A DNA stretch of 64,000 nt from Conoideocrella luteorostrata (GCA_032433595.1 JASWJB010000061.1:62001-126000); one strand, 5' to 3'; shown: positions 1-11,030, counted from the stretch's first letter. Notes: a model not told the origin generated them from the letters alone. Made by a program: numbers and translations.

Positions 1-222
1 AAGTACAACCCAAACCATCAATTCCGCTACTGGAGCAACATGGACACTAGCGACGTCCTTCTGCTTCAGTGTTTTGACAGCAAAAGGGGATCAGGGGATG
101 ACGGGAAGCCTAACTACGTGCAATGCGCGCATGGGTCTTTCGAATTAGATGAGTCCGGGGACGAGCCGTACGAAAGGAAGAGTATTGAAGTGCGATGTAT
201 CGTCATCTGTCAATTCGTCTGA
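1..222 (+). CDS. C-terminal end of a CmcJ/AsaB-like hydroxylase/desaturase (partial)
   Basis: The frame is open from the first base of the window to a TGA at 220-222, so only the last 73 residues of a gene starting to the left are present. The reading YWSNMDTSDVLLLQCFDS followed near the end by SIEVRCIVI matches the C-terminus usual in the fungal CmcJ/AsaB (GA4-desaturase-like) family, in which a Trp/Asp/Leu-rich strand and a terminal 'RES-IEVR-LV' strand close the double-stranded beta-helix. These enzymes are 2-oxoglutarate-type oxidoreductases often found in secondary-metabolite loci. The metal ligands would lie upstream, so activity cannot be judged. The family call is from memory of the motif. 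Confidence 0.6.
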   Translation, partial: KYNPNHQFRYWSNMDTSDVLLLQCFDSKRGSGDDGKPNYVQCAHGSFELDESGDEPYERKSIEVRCIVICQFV

Positions 223-668
223 TTAGGTGGCCACGTTCTTAGCATAATTATATCTCATGACATTCCCACACCTCTCTCCTAAAATTTCTACCGCAAGAGA
301 TGCGTTGCATTTCCTTACGTCTAAAATATTATTTCATGCTCTCCAAGAAGCACTGGCATAGTGGGCGCCACTGCTGTCAAGTTTGCAAATTTGCCCGCCG
401 TATCTGTTGCTGGATTGAGATATTTTGAAGGTCTTGCAAGGGGAGAGCTTGGGAGATTCGTCGTCGCAATTATCATTTTCATCACAATCATTATCATCAA
501 TATACATGTATACGCGACCTTCGCCTTGCCGCTCTGCCGACCCGCTATTGTCAGATAAGAGGTACTCCGTAGTGGTACTGTCACAGACAACCGACCTTTA
601 CCCGGTGAAGGCTTACTCTACTCCTCCGAAAAGTCCGCACGCGTTGCAGCCTAACCAAAGAAATTATT
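223..668. other. Intergenic, no gene seen
   Basis: This spacer lies between the partial oxidoreductase and the nucleotide kinase. Short overlapping frames on both strands have no recognisable motif and no splice-supported extension. The last 150 bases are presumably the promoter and 5' leader of the kinase. Confidence 0.5.
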
Positions 669-1346
669 TTGCCACCACTCAACATGCAACAACAGATAGC
701 AAAGAATCCGAACGAAATCAAACCAATCATCATTGGGCTACTTGGGGGACCAGGGTCTGGTAAGGGAACTCAATGTCGATTAATATGCCAGTCATTTAAA
801 ATTGAGCACTTCAGTATCGGGGATGTTTTGCGCAAGGAATTACATCGCAGGGAGAGCCCTTATGCAACTATTATTCGCCAGCACATGTTAGCTGGCACTG
901 TGGGACCTAAAGAATTAACCATTGCTCTTCTCCACTCTTGCATAAAAGAGTCGATCCAAAATGGGGCAGTCGCTTTTGTGCTAGACGGTAAGCTCCGTCT
1001 GACCCCTGTGAGATCGATGCGCTAAAGTATCATCGGCACCCTAGGCTTCCCCCGAAATATTGACCAGTTACGACTCTTTGAGAGTATTGTTGGCCCTCTG
1101 AAGTTGGTGATCCTCATCCAATGCTCTGAAGGAATAATGCTCCGTCGACTTCTTCCTCGAGGACGGTTCGACGATCAAGAAGAGTCTATCCGCGGCCGAC
1201 TTCGAACTTTCAACAGTGATACTTCTCAAGTCATTGAACTCTTTCGGGAGAGAAATGAACTTAAAACAGTTAATGGAGAGCAGGACATTGAAAGCACATG
1301 TGAGGAAATTCAAGCCATACTGGCTAACATTGTTGAGAGGCGATAA
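669..1346 (+). CDS. UMP-CMP/adenylate kinase family nucleotide kinase
   Basis: Two exons, 669-987 and 1045-1346, give 206 aa. The 57-bp intron has donor GTAAGC, a GCTAAAG branch-like site and acceptor TAG, and it joins VLDG to FPRN, restoring the family's 'DGFPR' motif. The P-loop GGPGSGKGT is at residues 26-34, followed by the NMP-binding 'FSIGDVLR' segment. The lid is short (RLLPRGRFDDQEESIRGR), as in UMP-CMP kinases rather than long-lid adenylate kinases. The enzyme should transfer phosphate from ATP to UMP/CMP or AMP in the cytosol. The usual 'TxPV' after the lid reads SDTSQV, so the copy is diverged and may be a specialised paralogue. A second in-frame ATG at 684 is an equally plausible start. 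Confidence 0.8.
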
Positions 1347-2187
1347 ACGTCAAAGGGAAAAGTCTAATGTCTCCGAAGGTACGGAGTACAGTTGAGACAA
1401 GAATGGATTCTATCAGGAAGATCAGTGCCATAAAAAGCTACTCTTCGACGGCTTAGGGTTAAATTGATAAGGACAATTTCTCGTGTAATTGCTTCAGTCT
1501 GCGTCAATGATTGGTAGTGGGCCATCGGAGTACTTGGAGTGGGCAAACAAACATCCAGGCCGCGATTTCAAAAATCCAGTCAGACCTAACCCGAAACGTG
1601 ATAGGTACTTTGTGCGGAAATTTGAGCACCCCTAGGGTAGCTATGTGGAGGGGAGATTGCTCCTTTTGCAAAGGAGACGTTAGTCAGCTTTTGATCAGTG
1701 TATTTATAGTTAGCATAGTTGCCCACAGAATGAAACAAAACTATGCCTTCTTTGTGAAGCAAAACTGGCACTTTGTGATTTTAATTATGCCCCCTTGAGC
1801 CTATTATTACTGATACTAACTACTTAAATACTTGGACCATCTAATCAGACACAGTAAAGCGAGACTACAGAACTAATTAAGAAGCAACCTAACGTCTCAC
1901 GATATAGAAAACTGTCCTTGACCTACGATTAAGTCTGCGTTTCTACGCACGGTCTTTACAGCAAAATAACAGTACCCTGGACACACGAACTAATTGATCA
2001 ATTGATACCGAATAGTAAAACCAGTTATACAGGTTGTTTGGTGTGTTCTTTTCTTCCTGACAAAGTACCCCACTACCTATTACAGGGGGAGAATACCTTC
2101 TCTGTTTCTAACCTCGTCGTTAACCACGCAACACATGCAGCGCTGCATGCGTTGAAGCCTGCAACAGCACGCTGCATCGTGATCTTC
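1347..2187. other. Intergenic, no gene seen
   Basis: This is AT-leaning sequence after the kinase. The frames are short and carry no family motif. It grades into the repeat block at 2.1 kb, where a short GC-rich stretch contains palindromic 'gcagcgctgc'. Confidence 0.45.
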
Positions 2188-2241
2188 AACGCACTCCTTA
2201 ACACACTTCTTAACGCACTTCTTAACGCACTTCTCAACGCA
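2188..2241. repeat. 12-bp tandem repeat (about 4.5 copies)
   Basis: The unit aacgcacttctt recurs at 2188, 2200, 2212, 2224 and 2236 with only C/T or G/A differences between units. It marks the left edge of a strongly AT-rich block that runs to about 4.7 kb. Confidence 0.8.
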
Positions 2242-2718
2242 TAACACATTATTAAAAGCCTTACTTCTTACTGCTATACGCTTCCCTCTTCTGGTATAAA
2301 TAGTTCTATTAAATAGCTTAAATTCCTTATAATTTAAGAAGTATTTAACACCCTTAAGAATAATTAGGAATTTAAGGGGTTTATGGTTACAAAAGCTAGT
2401 TCTTATTAAAGCCTATAATTAAGCCGAAGATTATTATTAGAGTTTAATACTAAAGAAGCAGCACCTATTAATCTTAGTTATTAAATACAGGTATTTACAA
2501 GAGTTCCACAAAGAAAATAACTTACCCCTTTCTACAAGGAAATACATAGTAGTAAACAATTAGGTAGGGAATATAAATAAAACTCTTATTACTAGGTATT
2601 CCTATAGATAACAAGACTTAAACTTGCCCTTCTAATCTACCTCGATTCGAAGTGCGGTATTTAAGGACAATCAGGTAATGTTCGGATCTAACTATAGTAT
2701 CTATATTATCTTTGCGTG
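2242..2718. other. AT-rich, RIP-like spacer
   Basis: There is no open frame of interest. The base composition is strongly A/T with many TA steps, as expected for old repeat DNA mutated by repeat-induced point mutation. No recognisable transposon protein survives. Confidence 0.45.
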
Positions 2719-3016
2719 CTTCTGAATCCGATCCGATTTGCGATGTTCTCTTTGATCTGAATCTAACCATAATGCTCTGAATCCGATCCGATCTGTGATC
2801 TTCTCTTTGATCTGAATCCAACCATAGTGTTCTGAATCTGATCTGATCTGCGATGTTCTCTTTGATTTGAATCCAACCATAGTGCTCTGAATCCGATCCG
2901 ATCTGCGATGTTCTCTTTGATCTGAATCCAACCATAGTGTTCTGAATCCGATCCGATCTGCGATGTTCTCTTTGATCTGAATCCAACTATAGTGTTCTGA
3001 ATCCGATCCGATCTGC
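2719..3016. repeat. 55-bp minisatellite (about 5.4 copies)
   Basis: The core ttctctttgatctgaatc starts at 2746, 2801, 2856, 2911 and 2966, exactly 55 bp apart, followed each time by 'ctgaatccgatccgatctg'. Because 55 is not a multiple of three, all three minus-strand frames stay open and give repetitive fake proteins. Differences between units are mainly C/T. I regard it as non-coding. Confidence 0.85.
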
Positions 3017-3211
3017 ACATTACACTTTCGAGCTATAATTTAATTACTTTAAGACTATTAAACTTACTAAATCTATATAAAAAACACTAGTTATAACTAT
3101 AAGGAAATAAATAAGCCTATAGGCTTAAGCTAGCTTATAACTTTTAGGAAAAATCTAGATAAATTACCGGATGCTATAATATTATGTAGAAATCTTATAT
3201 AACTGTTTAGT
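3017..3211. other. AT-rich spacer before the LTR element
   Basis: No gene is seen. The sequence is A/T-dominated and ends at the GTTAT target-site copy that borders the LTR retroelement. Confidence 0.45.
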
Positions 3212-3216
3212 GTTAT

Positions 3217-3418
3217 TTTGGGTTACACAGGGATGCTGTGTAAGTTAATCTAGATTAAATGCATTAAAATACAATATATTTAATAATAGTTAGGTCTACT
3301 TAAGAAGAAGAAAATAAGTTAAGGTGGAAGTCACGATATCGCCGTATAAATATCGTGGCTTGAAGGTAGCCACGTGACGGGCTTAAAGCTTCCTATTGTG
3401 CTTAGCAGCATTCCAACA
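3217..3418 (-). repeat. Left LTR copy (3' LTR of the element)
   Basis: It aligns over 202 bp with 5126-5327. Most differences are T in this copy where the other has C, or A where the other has G (for example gttaatctagattaaatgc against gttgatatagatcaaatgc). This is the pattern expected of RIP acting mainly on this copy. Confidence 0.8.
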
Positions 3419-5125
3419 CTGTCAATCTTCTTCTTTTTGAAGCTATTCGCTAAGCAGTGACTATTTATACATATCTACGAATATTAAAGCTATTCCTCCC
3501 TTCCTTCCTAGGTCCGGGTGTAAGGCTTATAGCCAGTGGTCGTCATCTTCGTCCGTGAGGTTGCCTTCTTCCGCAAGATAGGCCAGATACCAGCTATATG
3601 ACTTATCTCCAGGTTCCTGGATATCTAGGTCTTCGGGGCCTTCGTACCACGCGAGGAAATCGGTATATATATAGAATAGGTAGTCTTGATCTTGTTTATG
3701 CTGCCGCTGCTTGAAGCGTTGATAGGCTTGTTGCCTCTTTTCAAGTGGGTGCTTTGTTGACTAGCAATTCTCCTTCTTATAGATATAGCATCTTTTCGTA
3801 CGGTTGCCTCTTCCACGAGGGTTCCAGTCGCGGTTGTGGTTGTTATATCTTTAGTCAGTCCAGAATTGCTCGTGTTTAGGTTGTATAGCTAGGAATTAAT
3901 GCTGCTAATCCTATTAATAATGTGAGGCGATTCCAATCGCGCTGCGAAGCTGGTGACAGACTCCTTTGTACGTAGGTGCCGGAGTAAGCTTTTATGTGGC
4001 TTGTGAAGGAATTTGGATATTTTGTGGTGGAATTTAGATATCTCCAAGGTAGCCAGGGTCTCGTACAAGGTCTTGGAATGTCTTGCTCCGTGAGGCAATT
4101 TTCTCGATATTGTCAGGGGACTAAAATCGGAAGGTAGGTTATTAAGCAATAGCTGCAAGGTTCTTGTTAATTAGATTACTATCTTCCTTAACAAAAACAC
4201 CGTGTGATTAAAGGTATTCACGAAGATACTTCTTACTTGTATAGGTGCTTTAGAGAAGGTCTCCTCTAGCTAATCTTTAAAGTTACGTCGGAATTCCTGC
4301 TATAGGTGCTATCTAGTGAGGTTCTTGTCACAATAGCATTTAACAGTAAATCCAATAAAGGACACTATTTACTGCTCTGTGATTTCGTTACTTTCTGGGT
4401 TAAATCCTATGTAATTGCCCTATATGGTATAGTTAACGTACAGGAGTAACTTCTTTGGAATAGGCACAATAGTAGTGAGGTTATTAAATTATTAGGGACT
4501 AGAGGTCCATAAGGGATTTGGAGAGGGCATTATAAGAATAACAATAAAATATAGCTTAGTGGCTTAAAGTTAAGGTGCGTACATAGCTAATCTAAACGTA
4601 AAGAGAAGAGGGGAAATAATAAGAGAGTAGATATAAGATAAAGAGAAGGTGGATAAGGCGATTAAATAACATCTTTAATAATAGGAAAATATTATATAAT
4701 TTATATAATTGTTAGGAATAGATAGAAAAGAGGGTGGACAATGTAAAATTGCGTGATAGGCGCCGTCGGTAGGATATACCGTACGTCTCCCACTTTTGAA
4801 GGGAAAGAAAGAAGGAAAAGTCAGGAATCGTGATGTGGAATACGTGATGGACGCTCTGCGAGCTTGTGCGTATTTACGTAGATATTGGAATATCGTACGT
4901 ATCAACATTCATCTGCAGATTCGAGGGTCTCGCGGTCTTCTTAGGCAGTTTCGGAGCTGGATAAGAGTCGTGATAGCCTCGTTAGCACGGGTCTTCTAGT
5001 AGTGAACGGATATATAGGTCAATTGATTGACGGCAACCCGATATGCTAGAAAATGCCGTCTCTTCTAACAACCTTGCTGATCTGCGGTATTCTTAATGGT
5101 AAGGGTGCAATTTACCACTGATCAG

Positions 5126-5327
5126 TGCGGGTTGCACAGGGATGCTGTGCAAGTTGATATAGATCAAATGCATCAAAATACAATATATTTAATAATAGTC
5201 GGGTCTACTTAAGAAGAAGAAAATAAGTCAAGGTGGAAGTCACGATATCGCCGTATAAATATCGTGGCTTGAAGGTGGCCACGTGACGGGCTTAAAGCTT
5301 CCTATTGTGCTTGGCGGCATTCCAACA
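5126..5327 (-). repeat. Right LTR copy (5' LTR of the element)
   Basis: This is the partner of 3217-3418. It retains more C/G positions, so it is the less mutated copy. It ends with cattccaaca immediately before the GTTAT target duplicate. Confidence 0.8.
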
Positions 5328-5454
5328 GTTATAACCCTAGCTAGCGGGCTGCAAGAAGGCTAGCCACAGGGCGCTAAACTCCTATTGCCACACGTAACTA
5401 CAGGAACAGAACTAGGGATATTCCGTAGTGGAGGGTATAGTTCACTCCGGGTTC

Positions 5455-5791
5455 ACCGTGAACTATTAGTGAACTATGTAGAGAGTCACCACAAGTTCAC
5501 CGTGAACCCACGGTGAACCACTCGCAGACGCTATAAAGGCTTACTCTGTTATTTAAGCGAACCACCTACTATATAAGCACCTCTAAACCACACTCTTTAG
5601 ATATCTTAGATAGTTAGTCAACACAGATCGTTACTTGAATCACTTGTTCAATTACACCATCTACAGAATTACGACCTCTGGTCTATTATTCTACGTGACA
5701 CCACTCATTGCTCAGATACAACGCCCTGTACGTTCTGCCAACATAAACCACGACTAGGTTTATCCCTTGGGGACCAACCACAGCCGTCACA
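5455..5791 (+). repeat. Degenerate second-family LTR remnant
   Basis: The stretch from the 'tatataagcacc' block to 'ccgtcaca' at 5784-5791 aligns with the 3' half of the LTR at 29227-29716. Shared landmarks are tagatagttagtc, cgtgacacca, attgctcaga and a terminal gtcaca. Two copies of the perfect palindrome GTTCACCGTGAAC lie near its left edge. No matching partner LTR was seen nearby, so it is a solo or truncated copy. Confidence 0.55.
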
Positions 5792-6465
5792 TCTGGCAGT
5801 GCTCCAGTCCACAGGAAAGGCCAGAAAGCAGTGACGCACCAGCTAGCACTTCTCCCCCTGTCAGGGTGGTGGAGTACCTATCACGTTTTGGGTTAGGTCT
5901 AGCTGTATGTTTGAAATTGCGGTCTGGATGTTTGGCTGCCCACTTGGAGCTGTTAAAAAACTACGCTAGAAAATGCTGTAGACCACATCTAGCCTATTTT
6001 AGCCTAGACGGTTAGTTGCCACAACACCCTACTGCGTAAAACACATACTCCGTACAAACTCCTGGAAACCTACCCCTCTCACCACCGCGTCCGGATGTTA
6101 CGGAATTTGACGAATTTTTCAGCAGCGCGAACCCGGTCAAGGGCCAATCCGCTCAAAAACACGATTTCCGCCCGCACGCATCGTGTTGCCTCGGATTGCC
6201 TCAAAAATTGCGACTAAGAACATCACGCGTTTTCGCGTATAGAGCACCATCTTAGCTGCCAATTAGATGCCCGTGTTTTGTGTGGCAGGGCGTAGCAGTG
6301 GTGAAGTGTACGTATCAAATGTGGATTACAGCGTTTTCTAGCGTATTTTTTAACAGCTCCGAGTACTCCGTACTGAACCTCCCGCATATGGACCAGCGGT
6401 ATCGCAAGATAATTTTCTCTTCAACATCCACCTTTGAACCCTACGACACAACACGACACAATACG
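5792..6465. other. Spacer between LTR remnant and MAK32-like gene
   Basis: No intact gene is seen. A short frame just downstream of the LTR remnant (from 5792) could be decayed retroelement leader. The region from about 6100 is GC-richer and probably includes the promoter of the PfkB-family gene. Confidence 0.4.
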
Positions 6466-7668
6466 ATGGGTCAATGTTGGTCGGAGCAATCTTTCGATGG
6501 GAATATCACATTCGTTTCGCTTGGGATGATTGTGTTGGATGAAGTGCATTTTCCTCAGGATAAATCTCTATATGACGTTCCGGGTGGGTCTGGTCTCTAT
6601 GGTTCGTTTAGCTGCTCCGTCGTACAACGGCCATGCTGGTTTACTGGTGCTGATAAACTGCAGCGACTTTTGGAGCTCGGGCAATGGAACCAGCGCACAG
6701 TTCGTTCCGTGTAGGCGCTATTGTTCTCGCAGGAGATGACTTTCCGGAATTTTTATCGCAGACAATGCAAAGTTGGAAATTGACAATGCATGTCAGACGG
6801 TTAGCCAACGAATCGACCACTAGAGGCTTGTTGCAATATAAAGACAATAATCTCAATAGTTAGTTCTTTGGTTCTTTCGTAAAACCAAGGAGCCAACTTG
6901 CATAGACTAATGTAAAGAGTAGGTAAATCTTTTCAATACGTTACACCCAAACTGCAACCGCAGCCGCTTGATTTGCAAAACAGTCGCCTGCTTGGCTCCC
7001 AATCGTTTCATTTCTTAGCAAGTCCCCAAACTCTAAAGGAGCAGGTATTGTCTCTGTTTTCATTGAGAGAGAACAGGGGGTTCAAGTCGCGGCCACTAAT
7101 TGTTTGGGAACCTGCGCCTCTTGATTGCAAGCCAGAGCAATTCGAGCAACACGTACAAGCTTGCAAAATCGTCGATGTTTTCTCACCTAATCATCTAGAG
7201 CTTACATCTTTGGTACAAGGCAATGATGATGATGAATCGCTATCATTTTCTCATGACGCTATTGAGCGCTACGCTACAATCTTCGTCGAGTCTGGTATCG
7301 GGTTCCAGAGTAAGGGATTGGCTGCCATACGTTGTGGCGAGCATGGCTGTTTGATTCTATCACAGAATCAAAGGGCCAGCTGGCTACCGGCTTTCTATGA
7401 TACTCAGTCGCCTCGAATTTTGGATACAACTGGAGCTGGCAATGCATTTCTCGGTGGGTTCAGTGTTGGTTTGGTCAAGACGAAAGACTCAAGAGAGGCG
7501 GCCATAATGGGATCTGTAGCGGCCAGTTTTGCAATGGAGCAAGCAGGTCTCCCAGTGTTCTCACCGGCAACTTGGATTTTGGGAGAGAAGTGGAACAATG
7601 CAGCCGTAGCTGCTCGTGTTAAGGAATTCAAGAAGAAACTTGTTGAGACGAGAGCTGTTGCGTTATGA
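6466..7668 (+). CDS. MAK32-like PfkB-family protein
   Basis: Three exons, 6466-6601, 6664-6858 and 6923-7668, give 358 aa. Intron 1 (62 bp, GTTCGT...CTGCAG, branch TGCTGATAAAC) joins GGSGLY to ATFGAR. Intron 2 (64 bp, GTTAGT...AGTAG, branch GACTAAT) joins YKDNNLN to SKSFQYVTP. Without splicing the locus looks broken. The start has the family's 'ITFVSLGMIVLDEV' strand and a GGSG nucleoside-binding turn. The C-terminal anion hole reads DTTGAGNAFLGG, where Asn replaces the catalytic Asp of sugar kinases, a substitution I recall as typical of the MAK32 group. In yeast MAK32 is linked to maintenance of the killer dsRNA; the biochemical role is unknown. The C-terminal half is well conserved and looks functional. 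Confidence 0.75.
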
Positions 7669-7741
7669 ACATTCATGGGCAACTTGCAGCGGTCGCAACC
7701 GGCAGGGCTAGATGGATTGAATTGAATGAATTGATTTAATA

Positions 7742-7880
7742 ACTTACATCACTCAGGGTAGCTCATGGGTCGATCAGGACGGCTTAGGACTGCTCACTGA
7801 GGCTCAGGGGCGAAGCAGGTTAAAGTGGCCACGGCTCAGGAATTTGTTCAAGAAAGGAAGTGGAACCACTTAGTTTTTCC
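7742..7880 (+). repeat. Dispersed 'ctcagg' repeat, copy 1
   Basis: About 130 bp (ggctcaggggcgaagcaggt, then gttcaagaaaggaagtgga) match the reverse complement of 29040-29165 base for base over long runs. The two copies are inverted and 21 kb apart. A looser cousin with repeated cctgagtagcg units lies near 31980-32160. It is probably a MITE-like or retroelement-end repeat. Confidence 0.6.
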
Positions 7881-8357
7881 CGCTTCATATAGTTATATTA
7901 ACGTACTTTAAAGAACAAGCATCGTCTTAGGATGGCCTGAACTTATATGTAAAAGTGAATAGAGATACTACTAGACACTGCGATATAAAAATAGTTTTTA
8001 ATGCAATAGCACGTCTTCTATTAGATTCCGCTTTCGAAAATTTCTAATGATATAATTTCTTTAAGTATGACCTCCATAGCAGACGTTTCCAGCCGCTCTT
8101 CATGAATAGCGCCATTTTACCAGCCTAGCTGTAGCCCGAAGCCGAACTCAACCCTAATCCTTGCCTTTGATGCCCAGTCATTCTCCGGTCTATATTATAT
8201 TCCCCCAAGTCATTATGCCATCTTGCATAAAGACGAGGGATTAATTGAATAATAGCCGTTATCATTGGGGTAAATACCAGCTACAAGAGGAGGGGCGTTA
8301 CGGCCGGACATAATGGTTTGGATATTAGACTCATAGCCGCATTAATCTCGTGTCTCG
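7881..8357. other. Intergenic, no gene seen
   Basis: This spacer follows the dispersed repeat and precedes the 3' end of the minus-strand P450. No open frame with a motif was seen. The P450 polyadenylation region should be here. Confidence 0.45.
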
Positions 8358-10186
8358 CTATATTGAACTTGGCGTTTTCGTAATATTGTTGCTGTTCCGG
8401 CGCTTCACTAGCATCTTAATGCCTTTTGGTGGGAAAACAAACTCAAGGAGCCATGAGTTTGTCGGTCTCTTGCCTCTTGCTGTATCGGCGAGCTTGATAT
8501 CATAGTTAAGCAGGAGATGGTGAACGAGCATCTTGAGCTGGAAATCGATCAAAAATCGGCCTGGGCAAGAACTGCGACCACGCCCAAAGATGAGCAGGTT
8601 AGCAGTTGAGATAAAAGCGTGCGGGCTCCAGCTACCACCTGCCTCGTCGGCAGTCTTGTCGGAGACATCTGCCTGGCTGGTTTGATACTTCTCTTCGTTG
8701 TTGTTTGTGTTCCGCAAGTCGACAAAACGAAACGGTTCGAAGGCATGGGGATTGGGGAAGCGGTCTGGGTCGGTGTGCATAGGCTGGCTGACGACGGAAA
8801 CGAGAGATCCCCGGGGCAGAGGTAGGCCGGTATCGCTGCGCAGGCCGTCCACCATGACTTGGCGGATCAAAGAACGGGTGGGAACTGTGTGGAGACGCAG
8901 GGTCTCGCGGCCGACACTGTCGGCGAATATCATGCGGGCAACGTTTGCACGAGTCCAAAGTCGCGACGAATCACCCTCGGCCGCCGCCGCAAAGCGCTGA
9001 GCCTCGGCGCGCAGCACGTTGATGGTGTCGTATTCCCGATCCGACTCCAAGATGTTTCGCAACACATTTGTGGCGGCGAAACCTGCTTGATAGATGAATC
9101 CTAGGTTAGCCATGATCAGACGACGAGTCATGGCCTCGATGTTCATCTCGTCAGGTCGATGGTTCGCGGACAGTCGTATCATTCTCTGTATCAAATCGAC
9201 AGGATCCTGCGACTTATTGTTTGGGTTCGCCGCGACGTGGGCAAACCGTTCTTCAAGCATGACGCCGCAGCGCGACTCGAGTTTCCTGAGTACACCTTGA
9301 GTGCTCCACCTAGCTAGACGACCGAAAAAAGGGCGAAGGAAGGTAGGCATGAGCCCTACGGCACCGGCGTTGGAAACAATTTTTTCAATGCATGTAATAG
9401 ATGCCGTCAAGTATCCTTCGTCTCGGCCTGTCAAAGTATAGTCAGTGATTCATTCTACTCACAAGGGTTTCAACAAAGAGTTCCCATGACACACATAAAG
9501 GAAGCCCGACAGCGAATCGGCCGCCGGTTCGGTTGATGATCATTCGCATCGTATCCATCAGATCCACTGCTTTCCAATTATCCGTGTCCATACCAAGGAG
9601 CGAATCAACAGCCAGTTGAAGCTCTTCTTGCACAGGCTCAATAAAGTCTTCCAGCTCTTGAGTCAGCGCGCGGCGAGATACATCGACGGCCCACGTGTCG
9701 AGCATGTACTTCTCATGCCCGAGGCTGTGAGAAAGCTGAAACATCTCATTGAAAGCTTCCCACATGCCCAGGACGCCATTGGGCTGCGACAACATCCATT
9801 TAATGGAACTATGTGGAAGAAAGATGTCTTTGCGAGTGCCAAGTGTTGGGACAAGAACTGGGAGCCCTTTTTGGGAGAACTATTGAGTGAGTGGGAGAAG
9901 ATCAAGTTAGTCAAGGGTATTCTGCTAGATTGATATACTTTAGGTAGCTCAGAGGACGTACTTCGTTCCAGACATTACGGTACAAGGACGAACAACGTAG
10001 ATAAAACGCCAAGCGGGTTCTGATACTGAACTGCGCAGAGGTGGGCTTCTCGCCGATCAGCGGCAGGTCTCTGGGAAAGTTATTGGTACCGAGTAATGAC
10101 CATAGCAGGCGGATGATGATTGCTGCAAAAATGATGACAAGAAAGCCATGGCTTTCTAATAGGCCATAAATCGTCGTAGCTAGCAT
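8358..10186 (-). CDS. Cytochrome P450 monooxygenase
   Basis: Three exons on the minus strand (10186-9962, 9879-9495, 9427-8358) give 559 aa. Intron 1 uses GTACGT...CAATAG and intron 2 GTGTGT...GACAG; intron 2 joins VGLPL to CRDEGYL. The N-terminus has a membrane anchor (GFLVIIFAAIIIRLLWSLL, about residues 14-32), so the protein sits in the ER membrane. The I-helix region is divergent (GFIYQAGFAATN). The ExxR motif is ETLR, the PERF-like segment is FEPFRF, and the heme loop FGRGRSSCPGRF carries the Cys ligand. This style resembles the ent-kaurene-oxidase-like fungal P450s of secondary-metabolite loci. The usual downstream tail is complete. The substrate is unknown. Confidence 0.88.
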
Positions 10187-10303
10187 AATGAGGAAGTCGA
10201 TAGAGAAGGAGTTTAATCAGGGCTATGTTCACGATGGGAATAGTGCGTAACTTTTCTTACAAAGACGTTAAGTACCACGACGACGAGAACTGGCTGTAGC
10301 AGA

Positions 10304-10363
10304 TATTTGTCGGATATTGCAGCAGCAGTCACCGCGATATCCCTCTACGATATCCGACAATAT
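10304..10363. promoter_or_regulatory. Inverted repeat upstream of the P450
   Basis: The arms atttgtcggatat (10304-10316) and atatccgacaatat (10350-10363) are near-perfect reverse complements with a 33-bp loop. They lie 118 bp upstream of the P450 start codon. They could be a binding site for a dimeric regulator or a small hairpin. No factor is recognised. Confidence 0.4.
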
Positions 10364-10589
10364 TACCTTCTTATACTTCTTAGAAGCTTCACCCAACTGA
10401 TAATCCTTCTTGGTCTGCCAGTATTACCTGATCCTTCCTAAACCCCCATAGACCTATTAATAAAAATAACGGGGAAGCCGGGCGACATCGCTGTTGGCCC
10501 CACGCCCACGTTTCCACCATGCTGACTCTTCCTTGCGTCCAACATTTTCTCATCCAACTGCGCCTAATTTTCGTACAGCGACGACCTAC

Positions 10590-11030
10590 TGCGATGGAAA
10601 ACGACTTTCAGCTAGCCTGTTTTCTTTTCTACTGCCATTTTTCGGCGGTAAGTAGCGATTGCGGCGGCATTTGTCCACTTTCTCGTCAAGTCTCCGGCGC
10701 ACGCCACTGCAAAACGCATCGTGGGGCTGGCAATTCTTGGCGCAGTTACTTATTCGATGAAGAGGCTGATTTTCCAAATATTATTCACAGCCGCTAAGTG
10801 GCCGCACCGGGCTACCTCTACGCTGCCTCTGTGGTCCTGCTCGCGCCACTTTGTCTCGTTTCTGGCTGGATATGGGTTTGGAGTTTCCTCATCTGGTCAA
10901 GTCCGATCTGGATCTACTTGAGCATTAGTCTGGGGGCCGACGCGGTTAGTCTGCTATCCGTTCGCTTTTTTGGACCCCGGATAGATGGGCTAACATGTGT
11001 AGCGGCTGATTGTATGTTTCACGCGTAAGC
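10590..11030 (+). other. Possible decayed membrane-protein coding sequence
   Basis: Frames with hydrophobic segments (for example GYLYAASVVLLAPLCLVSGW) occur, but they are short and interrupted. They may be the N-terminal part of the degenerate 7TM receptor that follows, or an unrelated remnant. I cannot build a continuous model. Confidence 0.25.

Larger units (their letters stand above)
3217..5327 (-). mobile_element. Small LTR retroelement, complete with target-site duplication
   Basis: Two 202-bp direct repeats (3217-3418 and 5126-5327) bound a 1.7-kb interior. The element is flanked by the same 5 bases, GTTAT, at 3212-3216 and 5328-5332. On the minus strand the LTR begins TGTTGGAATG, and a purine tract (reverse complement of 3419-3440, aaaaagaagaagattgacag) precedes the 3' LTR, so the element reads right to left. 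The interior is far too short for gag-pol. Only small minus-strand frames remain at 3625-3816 and 3889-4158, the latter with a weak gag-like 'LLLNNLPSDF'. The element is either internally deleted or a non-autonomous TRIM/LARD-like one. Confidence 0.8.

Noticed and set aside
2618..3020. Three overlapping minus-strand ORFs of 85-122 codons with repeated 'SDRIQ/FRSKRTSQI' units
   Set aside because: They are the three frames of a 55-bp minisatellite, and the length arises because the unit lacks stops.
6466..6972. Frame breaks in the MAK32-like gene taken as a pseudogene
   Set aside because: Two introns with good branch and acceptor sites restore one continuous frame with family motifs.
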